From the NCBI GenBank assembly GCA_035642125.1, contig DASQSZ010000169.1, positions 1 to 13,698 on the forward strand: a stretch of 13,698 bases of DNA. The letters are read 5' to 3'. Shown in pieces: positions 1 through 7,170 of this stretch. The notes beneath the pieces were generated by a model. It worked only from the letters and a program-made list of their open reading frames with translations. It had not been told where the DNA came from and did no database searches. Origin of the DNA: CALAED01 sp937891035 (GTDB taxonomy: Bacteria > Actinomycetota > Actinomycetes > Streptosporangiales > Streptosporangiaceae). A program made the translations under genes and the position numbers. Within the stretch, counting starts at the first letter, position 1. Each line of letters begins with the position of its first letter.

Positions 1-414
1 GACGGCTCGGTCTGCGGCGTTGATCCGTCCCCCGACATGCGCGACCTCGCGATGCGCCGCAACCGCCGCGCGGCCGCGGCCGGCCGCCTCGACCTACGGG
101 TGGGCACCGCGGCGGCGACCGGCTTCCCCGACGCCGCCTTCGACCATGTCGTGACGGTCAACACCGTGGCGATCTGGCCAGACCTCGAAGCCGGGCTACG
201 CGAGCTGCACCGCGTCACCAGGCCGGGCGGCGACGTTGTGATCGCCTGGCACGGCGGCCGGGCCCCGACCCGCATCGGCCGGCACCTGCTGCTGCCCGAG
301 ACCGCCCTGACCCGCGTGCACGACGCGCTGGCCGAGCTCTTCGACGAGGTCGAACGGCACGAACTGACCACCGTCATCGCTTTTTTGGCCCGGCGGTCCA
401 CAATGGGGGCATGA
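1..414 (+). CDS. Class I SAM-dependent methyltransferase, 3' part only
   Basis: The frame is open from the first base, so the gene starts left of the window; 137 residues are visible. The visible part begins at the end of the nucleotide-binding motif region: GVDPSPDM (residues 6-13 of the fragment) matches strand 2 and the acidic residue that binds the adenosyl ribose. It continues with PDAAFDHVVTVNTVAIW, the strand-4 region of Methyltransf_11-type enzymes, and ELHRVTRPGGDVVIAWH, the classic post-motif III (LRPGG). The fold and SAM use follow from these motifs; the methyl acceptor cannot be inferred. A run of six T (375-380) lies near the end. The stop TGA overlaps the next gene's ATG (ATGA), suggesting translational coupling. 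The glycine-rich motif I is outside the window. Confidence 0.8.
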   Translation, partial: DGSVCGVDPSPDMRDLAMRRNRRAAAAGRLDLRVGTAAATGFPDAAFDHVVTVNTVAIWPDLEAGLRELHRVTRPGGDVVIAWHGGRAPTRIGRHLLLPETALTRVHDALAELFDEVERHELTTVIAFLARRSTMGA

Positions 415-821
415 GGATCGTCTTCGGCGCCGACGACGACAACGAGTGCACCCGAGCCGTCATCGGCCATCTCAACAAGGTCGCCGACCTGCGGATCTTC
501 GAGGGCGGCAAGTGGCCGGAGTTCGCCCAGGCGGTCGGCCGCGCGGTCGCGGGCGGCAGCGCGGACTATGGCGTGCTGATGTGCTGGACCGGCACGGGCA
601 CCGCGATCGCGGCCAACAAGGTCCCCGGGGTCCGGGCCGCGCTGGCGTGGGAGCCATGGATCGCCGAGAACGCCCGCCGCTGGAACGACGCGAACGTCCT
701 CGCCATGAGTCTGAAGCGGCTGGCCCCCGACGTCGCCGTCGAGTGCGTCGAGGCCTTCCTCGGCGTGGCCGGCGAAGACCCCGACGAAACCTCCAACATC
801 GATCTGATCAGAGAGCTCTGA
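411..821 (+). CDS. RpiB/LacAB-like sugar-phosphate isomerase family protein
   Basis: A 136-residue protein of the ribose-5-phosphate isomerase B / LacA-LacB fold. The block from Gly54 to Ala77 (GVLMCWTGTGTAIAANKVPGVRAA) matches the RpiB signature, with the expected catalytic-base cysteine at Cys58 and the phosphate-loop GTG-type segment after it. The second signature appears as WNDANVL (91-97). Two usual RpiB residues differ. The N-terminal D-H-A-G motif is replaced by ADDDNE (7-12), and the histidine normally preceding N-x-A-N-V is Trp91. That histidine is thought to help open the sugar ring in RpiB. From memory, short actinobacterial homologues share the CWTGTG and WNDANVL forms, so this is probably a subfamily trait, and true pentose-phosphate activity should not be assumed. 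The start overlaps the methyltransferase stop. Confidence 0.8.
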   Translation: MRIVFGADDDNECTRAVIGHLNKVADLRIFEGGKWPEFAQAVGRAVAGGSADYGVLMCWTGTGTAIAANKVPGVRAALAWEPWIAENARRWNDANVLAMSLKRLAPDVAVECVEAFLGVAGEDPDETSNIDLIREL

Positions 822-837
822 CCGGCCCCGACCGGCT

Positions 838-898
838 GACCGGCCGCCGGTCCGGCGCGCTGCGCGCGGTGCGCGGCTGAGTGATCGGCCGGCCGATC
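838..898. terminator. Palindrome cluster between convergent genes, candidate bidirectional terminator
   Basis: The 82 bases between two convergent stop codons hold three inverted repeats: GACCGGC-c-GCCGGTC (838-852), GCGCGC-t-GCGCGC (855-867), and a perfect 16-base palindrome GATCGGCCGGCCGATC (883-898). No T tract follows on either strand, so this is not a classic intrinsic terminator, but GC-rich hairpins without a U-tail are common at actinomycete gene ends. The role is inferred from position. Confidence 0.45.
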
Positions 899-903
899 GG
901 CGG

Positions 904-1569
904 TCAACGCGGGCGGACCAGGCCGGTCTCGTAGGCGATGATCACAAGCTGAGCGCGGTCGCGGGCGCTCAGCTTCGTCAGCAGGCGGCTGACGTGCGTC
1001 TTGGCGGTGGCGAGGCTGACGTGCAGGGCGGCGGCGATTTCGGCGTTGGACAGACCACGGGCGACGAGGGTCAGCACCTCGCGCTCCCGCTCGGTGACGT
1101 CGCCCAGTGCCGCGATGGGACGCGGGCCGGGCTCGGGGCGGCTCGCGAACTCGGCGATGAGCCGGCGGGTGATGGCCGGGGCCAGCAGCGCGTCGCCGCC
1201 CGCGATCACCCGGATCGCGGCCAGCAGGTCGGCCGGCGGGGTGTCTTTGAGCAGGAACCCACTGGCCCCGGCCCGCAGCGCCGCGTAGACGTACTCGTCG
1301 AGGTCGAAGGTGGTGAGGATGAGCACCCGGACCTCGGGCGTCTCGGACTCGCCGACGATCCGCCGCGTGGCCTCGATGCCGTCCATGCCGGGCATCCGGA
1401 TGTCCATGAGCACGACGTCGGGGCGCTCCTTGCGGGCCAGCTCCACCGCCTCGGCGCCGGTCCCGGCCTCGCCGACGGCCTGCAGGTCGGGGGCGGTGTC
1501 CACGAGCACACGGAAGCTTCCCCTCACCAGGGCCTGATCGTCGGCGACGAGCACCCGCACCGGGCTCAT
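904..1569 (-). CDS. NarL/FixJ-type DNA-binding response regulator
   Basis: A full-length (221 aa) two-component response regulator. The N-terminal receiver domain (about 5-120) has the acidic pair Asp10-Asp11, the phosphoacceptor Asp56 in VVLMDIRMPGMDG, the switch Thr in LILTTFD (about 85-90) and the conserved Lys in LLKD (about 107). A linker leads to a LuxR-type helix-turn-helix (158-215) with TEREREVL, LSNAEIA and ATAKTHVSRLL. The partner kinase is immediately upstream on the same strand, 37 bases away, so the pair is probably one transcript. The ATG at 1569 is chosen because it begins the receiver domain directly; only a weak GGGA precedes it. The likely target is the divergent ABC transporter operon, possibly through the inverted repeat at 2808-2848; this is inference from layout. 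Confidence 0.93.
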   Translation of the reverse strand: MSPVRVLVADDQALVRGSFRVLVDTAPDLQAVGEAGTGAEAVELARKERPDVVLMDIRMPGMDGIEATRRIVGESETPEVRVLILTTFDLDEYVYAALRAGASGFLLKDTPPADLLAAIRVIAGGDALLAPAITRRLIAEFASRPEPGPRPIAALGDVTEREREVLTLVARGLSNAEIAAALHVSLATAKTHVSRLLTKLSARDRAQLVIIAYETGLVRPR

Positions 1570-1606
1570 TGCGTTCCCGCTCGGGAGGGCGGCCGGGGCT
1601 GCGCAC

Positions 1607-2779
1607 TCACCGGGCGTCCTCGACCGGCAGGCGGACGGCCACCTCGAAGCCGCGCTCGGCCAGCGGTCCGGCGCGGAAGTCCCCGCCGTAAAGACCGGCT
1701 CGTTCGCGCATGCCGACGATGCCGTGCCCGGCCGACTCTAGCGCGCCGCCCGCGGCACGGCCCCGGCCGTCGTCGGTGACCTTGATGTGGACGCCGTCAC
1801 CCTCGTAGGCCACCAGGACCCGCCCGGTCCGCGCGGCGGAGTGCTTGACGACGTTGGTGAGCGCCTCCTGGATGATCCGGTAGGCGGCGAGGTCGACCCC
1901 CGCGGGCAGCGCTCGGCGCCGTCCGCGCACCTCAAGGTCGACCCGTACGCCCGCGTCTTTCGTACGGGCGATGAGACCGCCGAGGTCATCGAGGCCGGGC
2001 GCCGGGCCGAACTCGGGGGCCAGCCGCGCTCCCCCGTCGTCGCGCAGCAGCCCGAGCAGCCGGCGCGTCTCCCGCAGCGCGTCGCGGCTGGCCCGCTCGA
2101 TCGAGGACAGCACGCGCGTCGCCTCATCGGGCCGGGCCGCGAGGACGTAGTTGGCCACCCCCGCCTGGACGGCGATGAGGCTCATGCTGTGCGCGACGAC
2201 GTCGTGCAGCTCGCGGGCGATGCGCAGCCGCTCCTCGGCCACCTGCGCCCTGGCCCGTTCCTCGGCGCGCCGCTCCGCCAGGTCTCGCATGGCCGCCGCG
2301 TACGCGCGGCGCTGGCGGACGGCGTAGCCGACCGCCCAGGCGGTGGCGATGAAGCTGCTCGCGATCAGCACCCGGGGGTTGTCCGGCGAGCCGCCGACCG
2401 AGGTCTTGCCGTTGTAGATGGCGAGGGCGTTCGTCGCCAGCACGGCGAGGAGGACGGCCAGCGAGCGGAGCCTGGGCAGGGCGAGCGCGGCGGAGTACAT
2501 CACGAAAGCCTGCGGGATGACCCCGACGGTCCCCGTACCGATGATCGTCATGAGGCAGGCCCCGGCGTGCACGACCACGAGAGTCGCCAGCGGCCACAGC
2601 CTGCGTGCTGCGGCCGCGAGCACCGTGGCGAGCACCAGCGCCGACTCGAGGTCCGACCGCGGCGACATGCCGCCCAGGACCGCGACGACGAACATCGCGC
2701 CGAACAGCAGGTCGATGACGACCCAATGCCACCGGCGCAGCCGCTTCGTCAGCGGCGGACGCGGTTCGTCGGGGGGCAT
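1607..2779 (-). CDS. Membrane sensor histidine kinase (HPK7/LuxR-partner type)
   Basis: A sensor kinase of 390 residues from the chosen ATG. Residues 19-153 contain about six hydrophobic segments (near 19-37, 43-58, 62-80, 86-101, 104-121, 136-153) with short loops, so it probably senses a signal within or at the membrane. A charged helical linker (158-188) precedes the HisKA_3 dimerisation box RELHDVVAHSM, with phospho-acceptor His192. The HATPase_c domain follows: N box with Asn309 (ALTNVVKHS), DDGRG (336-340) and GHGIVGMRERA (351-361). It phosphorylates the response regulator encoded just downstream. The frame stays open into the divergent ATPase gene. The ATG at 2779 (MPPDEP) was preferred because it leaves room for promoter and operator; in-frame ATGs at 2815, 2821 and 2833 are possible and none has a clear ribosome site. 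Confidence 0.9.
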   Translation of the reverse strand: MPPDEPRPPLTKRLRRWHWVVIDLLFGAMFVVAVLGGMSPRSDLESALVLATVLAAAARRLWPLATLVVVHAGACLMTIIGTGTVGVIPQAFVMYSAALALPRLRSLAVLLAVLATNALAIYNGKTSVGGSPDNPRVLIASSFIATAWAVGYAVRQRRAYAAAMRDLAERRAEERARAQVAEERLRIARELHDVVAHSMSLIAVQAGVANYVLAARPDEATRVLSSIERASRDALRETRRLLGLLRDDGGARLAPEFGPAPGLDDLGGLIARTKDAGVRVDLEVRGRRRALPAGVDLAAYRIIQEALTNVVKHSAARTGRVLVAYEGDGVHIKVTDDGRGRAAGGALESAGHGIVGMRERAGLYGGDFRAGPLAERGFEVAVRLPVEDAR

Positions 2780-2807
2780 GCACCCGACGATAGGCCGCGG
2801 ATCCAGG

Positions 2808-2848
2808 CCGTACATCCGCATGCGGTCGATCATCCTCGAGATGTACGG
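2808..2848. promoter_or_regulatory. Inverted repeat in divergent kinase/ABC control region, candidate operator
   Basis: Perfect 9-base arms CCGTACATC (2808-2816) and GATGTACGG (2840-2848) are separated by 23 bases, giving about 32 bases (three helical turns) between half-site centres. They lie in the only non-coding gap of this module, upstream of both the kinase (start 2779) and the ABC ATPase (start 2949). This fits a dimeric regulator such as the adjacent response regulator. If the kinase used its earlier ATGs, part of the repeat would be coding. No convincing -35/-10 pair was found. Confidence 0.4.
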
Positions 2849-2948
2849 GCCGGCGGCTTCCCCGGTTGGCGTACGGCGCCGGCGGGACGGCCAAGTCCAG
2901 ACTCCGGCCCGACGCGGCGCGGCGGGCGCGTCGAGCACCGTGGCGGTC

Positions 2949-3860
2949 ATGATCGAGGTACGCGATGTGACAAAACGGTACGGGTCGACGCTCGCCGTCG
3001 ACCGGCTCTCGTTCGAGGTGCGTCCGGGCCGGGTGACCGGGTTCTTGGGGCCGAACGGGGCGGGAAAATCAACGACCATGCGGCTCGTGCTTGGCCTGGA
3101 CGAGCCCGACTCCGGCGCCGCATTGGTCGCCGGCCGCCCATATCGGCGGCTGGCCAGGCCGCTGCACCATGTGGGCGCGGTGCTCGACGCCACCTCCGTC
3201 CACGGCGGTCGCAGCGCCTACCAGCACCTACTCTGGGTCGCGCGCAGCAACGGCATCGGCCGGGCCCGGGTGCGGGAGATGCTGGAGCACGTCGGCCTGA
3301 CCGGCGTCGCCCGCAAGCGGGCCGGCGGCTTTTCGCTCGGCATGCGGCAGCGCCTGGGCATCGCGACGGCGCTGCTCGGCGACCCGGAGATCTTGATGCT
3401 GGACGAGCCGGTCAACGGGCTCGACCCCGAGGGCATCCGCTGGATCCGCGAGCTGCTGCGGTCGCTGGCCGCGCAGGGCCGCACGATCCTGGTCTCGAGC
3501 CACCTGATGAGCGAGATGGCGCTCACCGCCGACCATCTGATCGTCATCGGCCGCGGCCGGCTGATCGCCGACACCGGTGTGGCCGGCTTCGTCCGGCTGA
3601 CCGCGCGGGGCGACGTGCTCGTACGGTCGGCGCGCGACGACGAGCTAGCCGCGCTGCTGACCGCGCGGGACGCGACGGTGGCCGCCGAGCCGGCCGGCGG
3701 CATCGCCGTGACCGGCCTGGATCAACGGCAGATCGGGGGCCTCGCCGCCGCCCACGGCATCCCCGTCTACGAGCTGACCCCGCGGAACGCCTCGCTCGAG
3801 GAGGTCTTCATGGACGTCACCGAAGCTCACCAGGACTACCGCGCCGGGGAGGTCCGATGA
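2949..3860 (+). CDS. ABC transporter ATP-binding protein (DrrA/CcmA-like)
   Basis: A 303-residue cytoplasmic ATPase of the ABC-2 exporter class. The Walker A motif GPNGAGKST is at 34-42, the signature FSLGMRQRLG (canonical LSGGQ position) at 128-137, Walker B ILMLDEP at 148-154 followed by the D-loop NGLDPEG, and the H-loop in VSSHLMSE. The C-terminal part ends in the TPRNASLEEVFMDVT block typical of DrrA-like subunits. It powers the permease encoded next; its TGA overlaps the permease ATG (ATGA). ATG 2949 begins MIEVRDVTKRYG, the usual family start; an in-frame GTG at 2940 is an alternative. Pairing with a divergent two-component system suggests inducible export of, or resistance to, an envelope-active compound. 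The substrate is unknown. Confidence 0.93.
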   Translation: MIEVRDVTKRYGSTLAVDRLSFEVRPGRVTGFLGPNGAGKSTTMRLVLGLDEPDSGAALVAGRPYRRLARPLHHVGAVLDATSVHGGRSAYQHLLWVARSNGIGRARVREMLEHVGLTGVARKRAGGFSLGMRQRLGIATALLGDPEILMLDEPVNGLDPEGIRWIRELLRSLAAQGRTILVSSHLMSEMALTADHLIVIGRGRLIADTGVAGFVRLTARGDVLVRSARDDELAALLTARDATVAAEPAGGIAVTGLDQRQIGGLAAAHGIPVYELTPRNASLEEVFMDVTEAHQDYRAGEVR

Positions 3861-4633
3861 ACGGGGCGACCGCCGCCGATGTACTCGCCGCGGAATGGAT
3901 CAAGCTCAGGTCGGTCCGCTCGACGTTGTGGACCGTACTCGTCACGACGGGGCTGACCATCGCCGCGGGCGTCTTGACCGCCAAGAACGTCGTGACCCAC
4001 TGGGCTGCGCTGTCGCCCGCCGACCGGGAGGACTTCGACCCGCTGGCGGCGGTGCTGTCGGGCCTGTTCGTCACGCAGGTCGGGTTCGGTTTGCTCGGGG
4101 TGCTGGCGATCGGCTCGGAGTACGCCACCGGCCAGATCCGTACGACCTTCATGGCGGTGCCGCGGCGAGTGCGCGTGCTCGCCGCCAAGGCGGTGGCAGC
4201 GGGTATGGCGGCGTTCGTCGTGGGCGAGGCCGCCGCGCTCGGCGCCTTCGCCGCCGCACGGCCCATCTTGGCGGACCGCCGACTCGACGTGGGGATCGGT
4301 GACCCCGGTGTGCCGCGCGCGCTGCTCGGGGCCGGGGCGTTCCTGGGCCTCGTGGCGCTGGTCGGGCTCGGTCTCACCGCGATCATCCGGCACACGGCGG
4401 GTGGGATCGCCGTGCTGTTCGGCCTGGTCTTCGTCGCCCCGTGGGTGGTGCCCGCGCTCCCGGCGCCATGGGACGCCCGCGTCGAGCCGTACCTGCTAAC
4501 CAGCCTCGGCCAACAGATGTACGCGCTCGAACCGGGGGCCCTGTCGCCCGGCGCGGCGGCCGGCTGGTGCGCGGCGTACGCGGCGGTCGCGCTCGGCCTG
4601 GCCACCGTGCTGATCTCACGTCGCGACGCCTGA
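3857..4633 (+). CDS. ABC-2 type transporter permease
   Basis: A 258-residue membrane subunit with about six hydrophobic segments (near 23-40, 65-86, 110-133, 155-176, 182-200, 232-253). A short amphipathic N terminus (AAEWIKLRSVRST) and the intracellular EYATGQIRTTF motif (89-98) are both characteristic of ABC-2 permeases that contact the ATPase. The ATG sits in the ATGA overlap with the ATPase stop. It is preceded by a strong Shine-Dalgarno sequence, GGGGAGG (3846-3852), four bases before the start, so the two subunits are probably made in coupled amounts. With the ATPase it should form a 2+2 exporter. The transported compound cannot be read from the sequence. Confidence 0.92.
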   Translation: MNGATAADVLAAEWIKLRSVRSTLWTVLVTTGLTIAAGVLTAKNVVTHWAALSPADREDFDPLAAVLSGLFVTQVGFGLLGVLAIGSEYATGQIRTTFMAVPRRVRVLAAKAVAAGMAAFVVGEAAALGAFAAARPILADRRLDVGIGDPGVPRALLGAGAFLGLVALVGLGLTAIIRHTAGGIAVLFGLVFVAPWVVPALPAPWDARVEPYLLTSLGQQMYALEPGALSPGAAAGWCAAYAAVALGLATVLISRRDA

Positions 4634-4677
4634 GGGATGGCGGCGCCCGATCACCGGCGCGATCGGAGGACGCCGAC

Positions 4678-4704
4678 ATGGCCGTTAGGGTAGGAGGGTG
4701 CTGA
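4678..4704 (+). CDS. Possible 8-residue leader ORF upstream of the AraC-type gene
   Basis: ATG at 4678 encodes MAVRVGGC and stops at 4704. A strong GGAGGA (4665-4670) lies 7 bases upstream, a better ribosome site than those of most full genes here. It lies in the 137-base gap between the permease and the AraC-type regulator. It could be a translated leader for the downstream gene, or chance. No attenuator hairpin with a U-tract was found after it; the best candidate is an imperfect palindrome at 4729-4744. Confidence 0.2.
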   Translation: MAVRVGGC

Positions 4705-4770
4705 ACGCGTCCGCGCGCTTATGCGGCCCCTCATAGGTACGAGGCCGGGGGCGCGAGGAATGGGGGGTTG

Positions 4771-5622
4771 ATGGAAGACGACTTCTCGGTCCTGTGGCGT
4801 CCCGCCATCGACGGTGTGGAGGTTCTACACGCCCGCTTCCGCCGGCACGAATACGCCAAGCACGCTCATGACGCGGCCACCGTGGCATTGGTCGACACCG
4901 GGACGGTCTCGTTCGACTACCGCGGCGAACGGTTCCTGGCGCCGGCCGGCAGCGTGTTCCTGCTCGACACCGACCGCGCGCATACCGGTCGAGCCGCGAG
5001 TTCCGCCGGATATCGCTATCGCGTCCTCTACCTGGACACCGATGTGCTGAGACCGTTCCTGACCCCGGAGGCGGGCCGGCCGCCCCGGCTCGCGTTCCGC
5101 GATACGGTCGTGTGGGACTCCACGCTCGTCGCGCTGCTGGATCGGACACATCGCGCGCTCACCACGCCGGGCCGCCGGCTGCTCCAGGAAGAGATGCTGA
5201 TCCGGGTCAGCGCGTTGCTGTTCGACCGCTACAGCTACGCCCGGCCGCCGAAGGAGACCATCAAGGGTGGCCATCGGGCGGTGTCCGCCGCTCGTGACTA
5301 CCTGGAGGCGCACTCGACGGAGAACGTGTCCTTGCAGGTCCTCGCCCACATCGCGAGGTCGAGTCCGCACCGGCTGGCCCGGATGTTCACCGCCGAGGTC
5401 GGCATGCCGCCGCACACCTACCAAACCCGGCTGCGGCTCCGCCTGGCCCGCCGGCTGCTCGCCGCCGGGTCGCCGATCGCCGAGGTGGCGGCCCGGGCCG
5501 GCTTCTATGACCAAGCGCACCTGACCCGGGTCTTCAAGAAGTACATCGGCGTGACGCCCCGTCAGTTCTCGCTCGGGATATCCGACGGAAACGGCGTCGA
5601 GCGGGCCTTGGCCGGCCGGTAG
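4771..5622 (+). CDS. AraC/XylS-family transcriptional regulator with N-terminal cupin domain
   Basis: A 283-residue regulator. Residues about 20-95 form an AraC-type ligand-binding cupin: HEYAKHAHDAATVALVDTG, then FDYRGERFLAPAGSVFLLDTDRAHTG with the small-barrel glycine/proline pattern. Residues 171-267 are the double helix-turn-helix DNA-binding domain: VSLQVLAHIARSSPHRLARMF for the first, and IAEVAARAGFYDQAHLTRVFK with VTPRQFS for the second. The ATG at 4771 follows a G-rich stretch GGGGGG at 4762-4767; a TTG directly before it adds only one residue. The regulator is 41 bases upstream of the thioesterase gene on the same strand, so it probably controls that gene and perhaps itself. The inducer is unknown. 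Confidence 0.93.
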   Translation: MEDDFSVLWRPAIDGVEVLHARFRRHEYAKHAHDAATVALVDTGTVSFDYRGERFLAPAGSVFLLDTDRAHTGRAASSAGYRYRVLYLDTDVLRPFLTPEAGRPPRLAFRDTVVWDSTLVALLDRTHRALTTPGRRLLQEEMLIRVSALLFDRYSYARPPKETIKGGHRAVSAARDYLEAHSTENVSLQVLAHIARSSPHRLARMFTAEVGMPPHTYQTRLRLRLARRLLAAGSPIAEVAARAGFYDQAHLTRVFKKYIGVTPRQFSLGISDGNGVERALAGR

Positions 5623-5663
5623 GCGCCACAGTGACGAAGCCGCACTGACGGAGTAGGGCCCAT

Positions 5664-6479
5664 ATGGCGACCATCGACGCCTTTTACGAACCCGGCGACG
5701 GCGAGACCTACCTGGCGACTGAGCACACCCAAGGCCCGTGGGACTCGCGGTTCCAGCACGGCGGGCCGCCTGCCGCGTTGCTCACCCGGGCGATCGAGAG
5801 GCTCCTGAGCCGCGAAGGGGCCGGGCTCGTCGTGGCTCGGCTGACGTTCGACATCCTCCGGCCGATACCCCGCCTCCCGTTAAGCGCCACCGCTCGGATG
5901 GACCGATACGGGCGGCGGATCCAGCTCGTCAGGGCCACGCTCAGCGACGGTGCGGAACCGCTGGTAACGGCATCGGCGTGGGCGGTGGCGCCGGCGCCAG
6001 AGCACTTTCCGCCTACGGAACAGGCGGTGCCGGCTCCGCCGTCGCCCATCGGTTTGGCGGAACGGGATCCCACCGACCACCCAGAGTGGCGCTGCGGCTT
6101 CCTTGCGGCGACCGAATGGCGATTCGTGCGCGGCGACTACGGCACGCCCGGCCCGGCCACCGTCTGGATGCGACCGCGCGTGCCGCTGCTGCCCGACGAG
6201 GTGCCGTCTCCCATCCAGCGGGTCGCGCTTACCGTCGACTCGGCCAACGGCGTCAGCGCGGTCCGTGAGATCACTGACTGGTCGTTCATCCCACCGGAAC
6301 TGACCGTCCACGTCGTGCGTGCGCCCCGCGGCGAGTGGCTCTGCCTGGACGCGTCATCGTTCGTGCAGCCCGGCGCCGTCGGCCTGGCCGGCGCCGACCT
6401 CTACGATGGCGACGGGCTGGTCGCGCGATCCGCACAGGCCATCTTGGTCGCCGCGCGTACACCGGGCGGAGCGAGGTGA
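5664..6479 (+). CDS. TesB-like acyl-CoA thioesterase family protein (double hotdog)
   Basis: A 271-residue protein with two hotdog repeats. The N-terminal half carries the FQHGGPPAALLTRAIE motif (30-45), the hallmark of the actinobacterial 4HBT_3/TesB-like family. It is followed by LTFDILRPIP and by the strand region with RIQLVRATLSDG. The second half contains LTVDSANGVSA, with Asp192 at the position of the TesB catalytic aspartate, and ends with DWSFIPPELTVHVVR and the typical DGDGLVARSAQAILV tail. It should hydrolyse acyl-CoA thioesters in the cytoplasm; chain length is not predictable. The start ATG 5664 has GGAG ten bases upstream. It probably shares a transcript with the AraC-type gene and ends convergently, 28 bases from the DUF2000 stop. 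Confidence 0.85.
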   Translation: MATIDAFYEPGDGETYLATEHTQGPWDSRFQHGGPPAALLTRAIERLLSREGAGLVVARLTFDILRPIPRLPLSATARMDRYGRRIQLVRATLSDGAEPLVTASAWAVAPAPEHFPPTEQAVPAPPSPIGLAERDPTDHPEWRCGFLAATEWRFVRGDYGTPGPATVWMRPRVPLLPDEVPSPIQRVALTVDSANGVSAVREITDWSFIPPELTVHVVRAPRGEWLCLDASSFVQPGAVGLAGADLYDGDGLVARSAQAILVAARTPGGAR

Positions 6480-6507
6480 CACGCCCCGGGCACCGCGGTC
6501 CGGACGA

Positions 6508-6963
6508 TCAGGGGTGCAGTGCGGCCCCTTTGACGATCTTATCGACCACTCGGCGGTCCGCCCGCAGCGCCAGCCCGACCAGATTCAATTTCTCGGTTTC
6601 GACGTCGCGGACCATGGCGCGATTGTCTTCGTCGTTATTCGTGACGAATAGATCTTCGGTATAGATCGCCATCGGTACAGCACGACGGAGTGCGCGATCA
6701 TGAATTTGCCGTAGTTTATCGGTGGTCGCGATGAATACCAGGACCGGTTGCCGGAACATGGGAAGATAAGTATTGCCAGAACCGTCGACGTATGGCTCGC
6801 CGACGACGTTTTCGACGGTGGCGACGATGCCGCTGATCGTGAAAGCGGTCACGTTTAGCTTCTGCCAATCCGCGAGGTCATCGCGAAGCACGACGGCGAT
6901 CTTGGTATCCCAGATGACAGAAGCCTTGGCCGGTCCTTCGGCCACCGCTGGCTCCTCACTCAC
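6508..6963 (-). CDS. DUF2000 family protein
   Basis: A 151-residue protein recognised as DUF2000 by its motif order: KIAVVLRDDLADWQKLNVTAF, GEPYVDGSGNTYLPMFRQPV, an IYTEDLF segment, then DNRAMV and NLVGLALRADRRVVDKIVKG. The family has no assigned reaction. From memory its structures resemble the peptidyl-tRNA hydrolase 2 fold, but no Pth2 activity is claimed here. The GTG at 6963 was chosen because AAAGGA (minus strand, 6978-6973) sits nine bases upstream; the TTG at 6981 would add six residues but has its GGAG touching it. A 124-base leader separates the predicted promoter from the start. Codon use is less GC-rich than in genes to the left. The divergent LAL gene suggests shared control. Confidence 0.88.
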   Translation of the reverse strand: MSEEPAVAEGPAKASVIWDTKIAVVLRDDLADWQKLNVTAFTISGIVATVENVVGEPYVDGSGNTYLPMFRQPVLVFIATTDKLRQIHDRALRRAVPMAIYTEDLFVTNNDEDNRAMVRDVETEKLNLVGLALRADRRVVDKIVKGAALHP

Positions 6964-7093
6964 TGCGTCACGTCCTTTCAACTCCGGGTGAACCCTACGA
7001 GCGCGCGGTATATCTTACGCATCCCGCTGTCGAGAGTCTTGTACGATCTTGCCCTGCCTCGACGAGATGAGCCCTTCTCAGTTCATATTTCGT

Positions 7094-7122
7094 GTTATAA
7101 GGTTCTCCCTGACACCTGTCAG
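7094..7122 (-). promoter_or_regulatory. Sigma70-like promoter for the DUF2000 gene
   Basis: On the minus strand, CTGACA (7122-7117) and TATAAC (7099-7094) each match the -35 and -10 consensus at five of six bases, with exactly 17 bases between them. Transcription would start near 7087, leaving a leader of about 124 bases before the GTG at 6963. This is the best promoter match in the window. No comparable plus-strand promoter for the LAL gene was found. Confidence 0.6.
7109..7122. promoter_or_regulatory. Palindromic candidate operator over the DUF2000 -35 box
   Basis: CTGACA-cc-TGTCAG is a perfect 6-base inverted repeat with a 2-base spacer. Its right arm is the minus-strand -35 element, so a bound protein would block DUF2000 transcription. 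It is 49 bases before the LAL start codon, so it could also affect that gene. Another TGACA follows at 7129-7133, and a self-complementary TCGTACGA lies at 7146-7153. Confidence 0.45.
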
Positions 7123-7170
7123 CCGACGTGACAAGGCTGGGTTGGTCGTACGAACGGGGGATAGTGGCCT

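Noticed and set aside
375..380. T6 run near the end of the methyltransferase as a slippage site
   Set aside because: Six T in a GC-rich gene is notable, but there is no downstream structure or alternative product to support programmed frameshifting.
2780..3193. N-terminal extension of the kinase frame to 3193
   Set aside because: It would overlap the start of the divergent ABC ATPase by about 245 bases and encodes low-complexity antisense residues. The membrane region begins naturally after 2779.
1787..4633. A 948-residue plus-strand reading frame running through the kinase gene and into the permease
   Set aside because: Only the part from 3857 encodes the permease. The upstream portion is the antisense of the kinase and an off-frame of the ATPase, rich in Arg, Gly and Pro with no domain, as expected for shadow frames in high-GC DNA.
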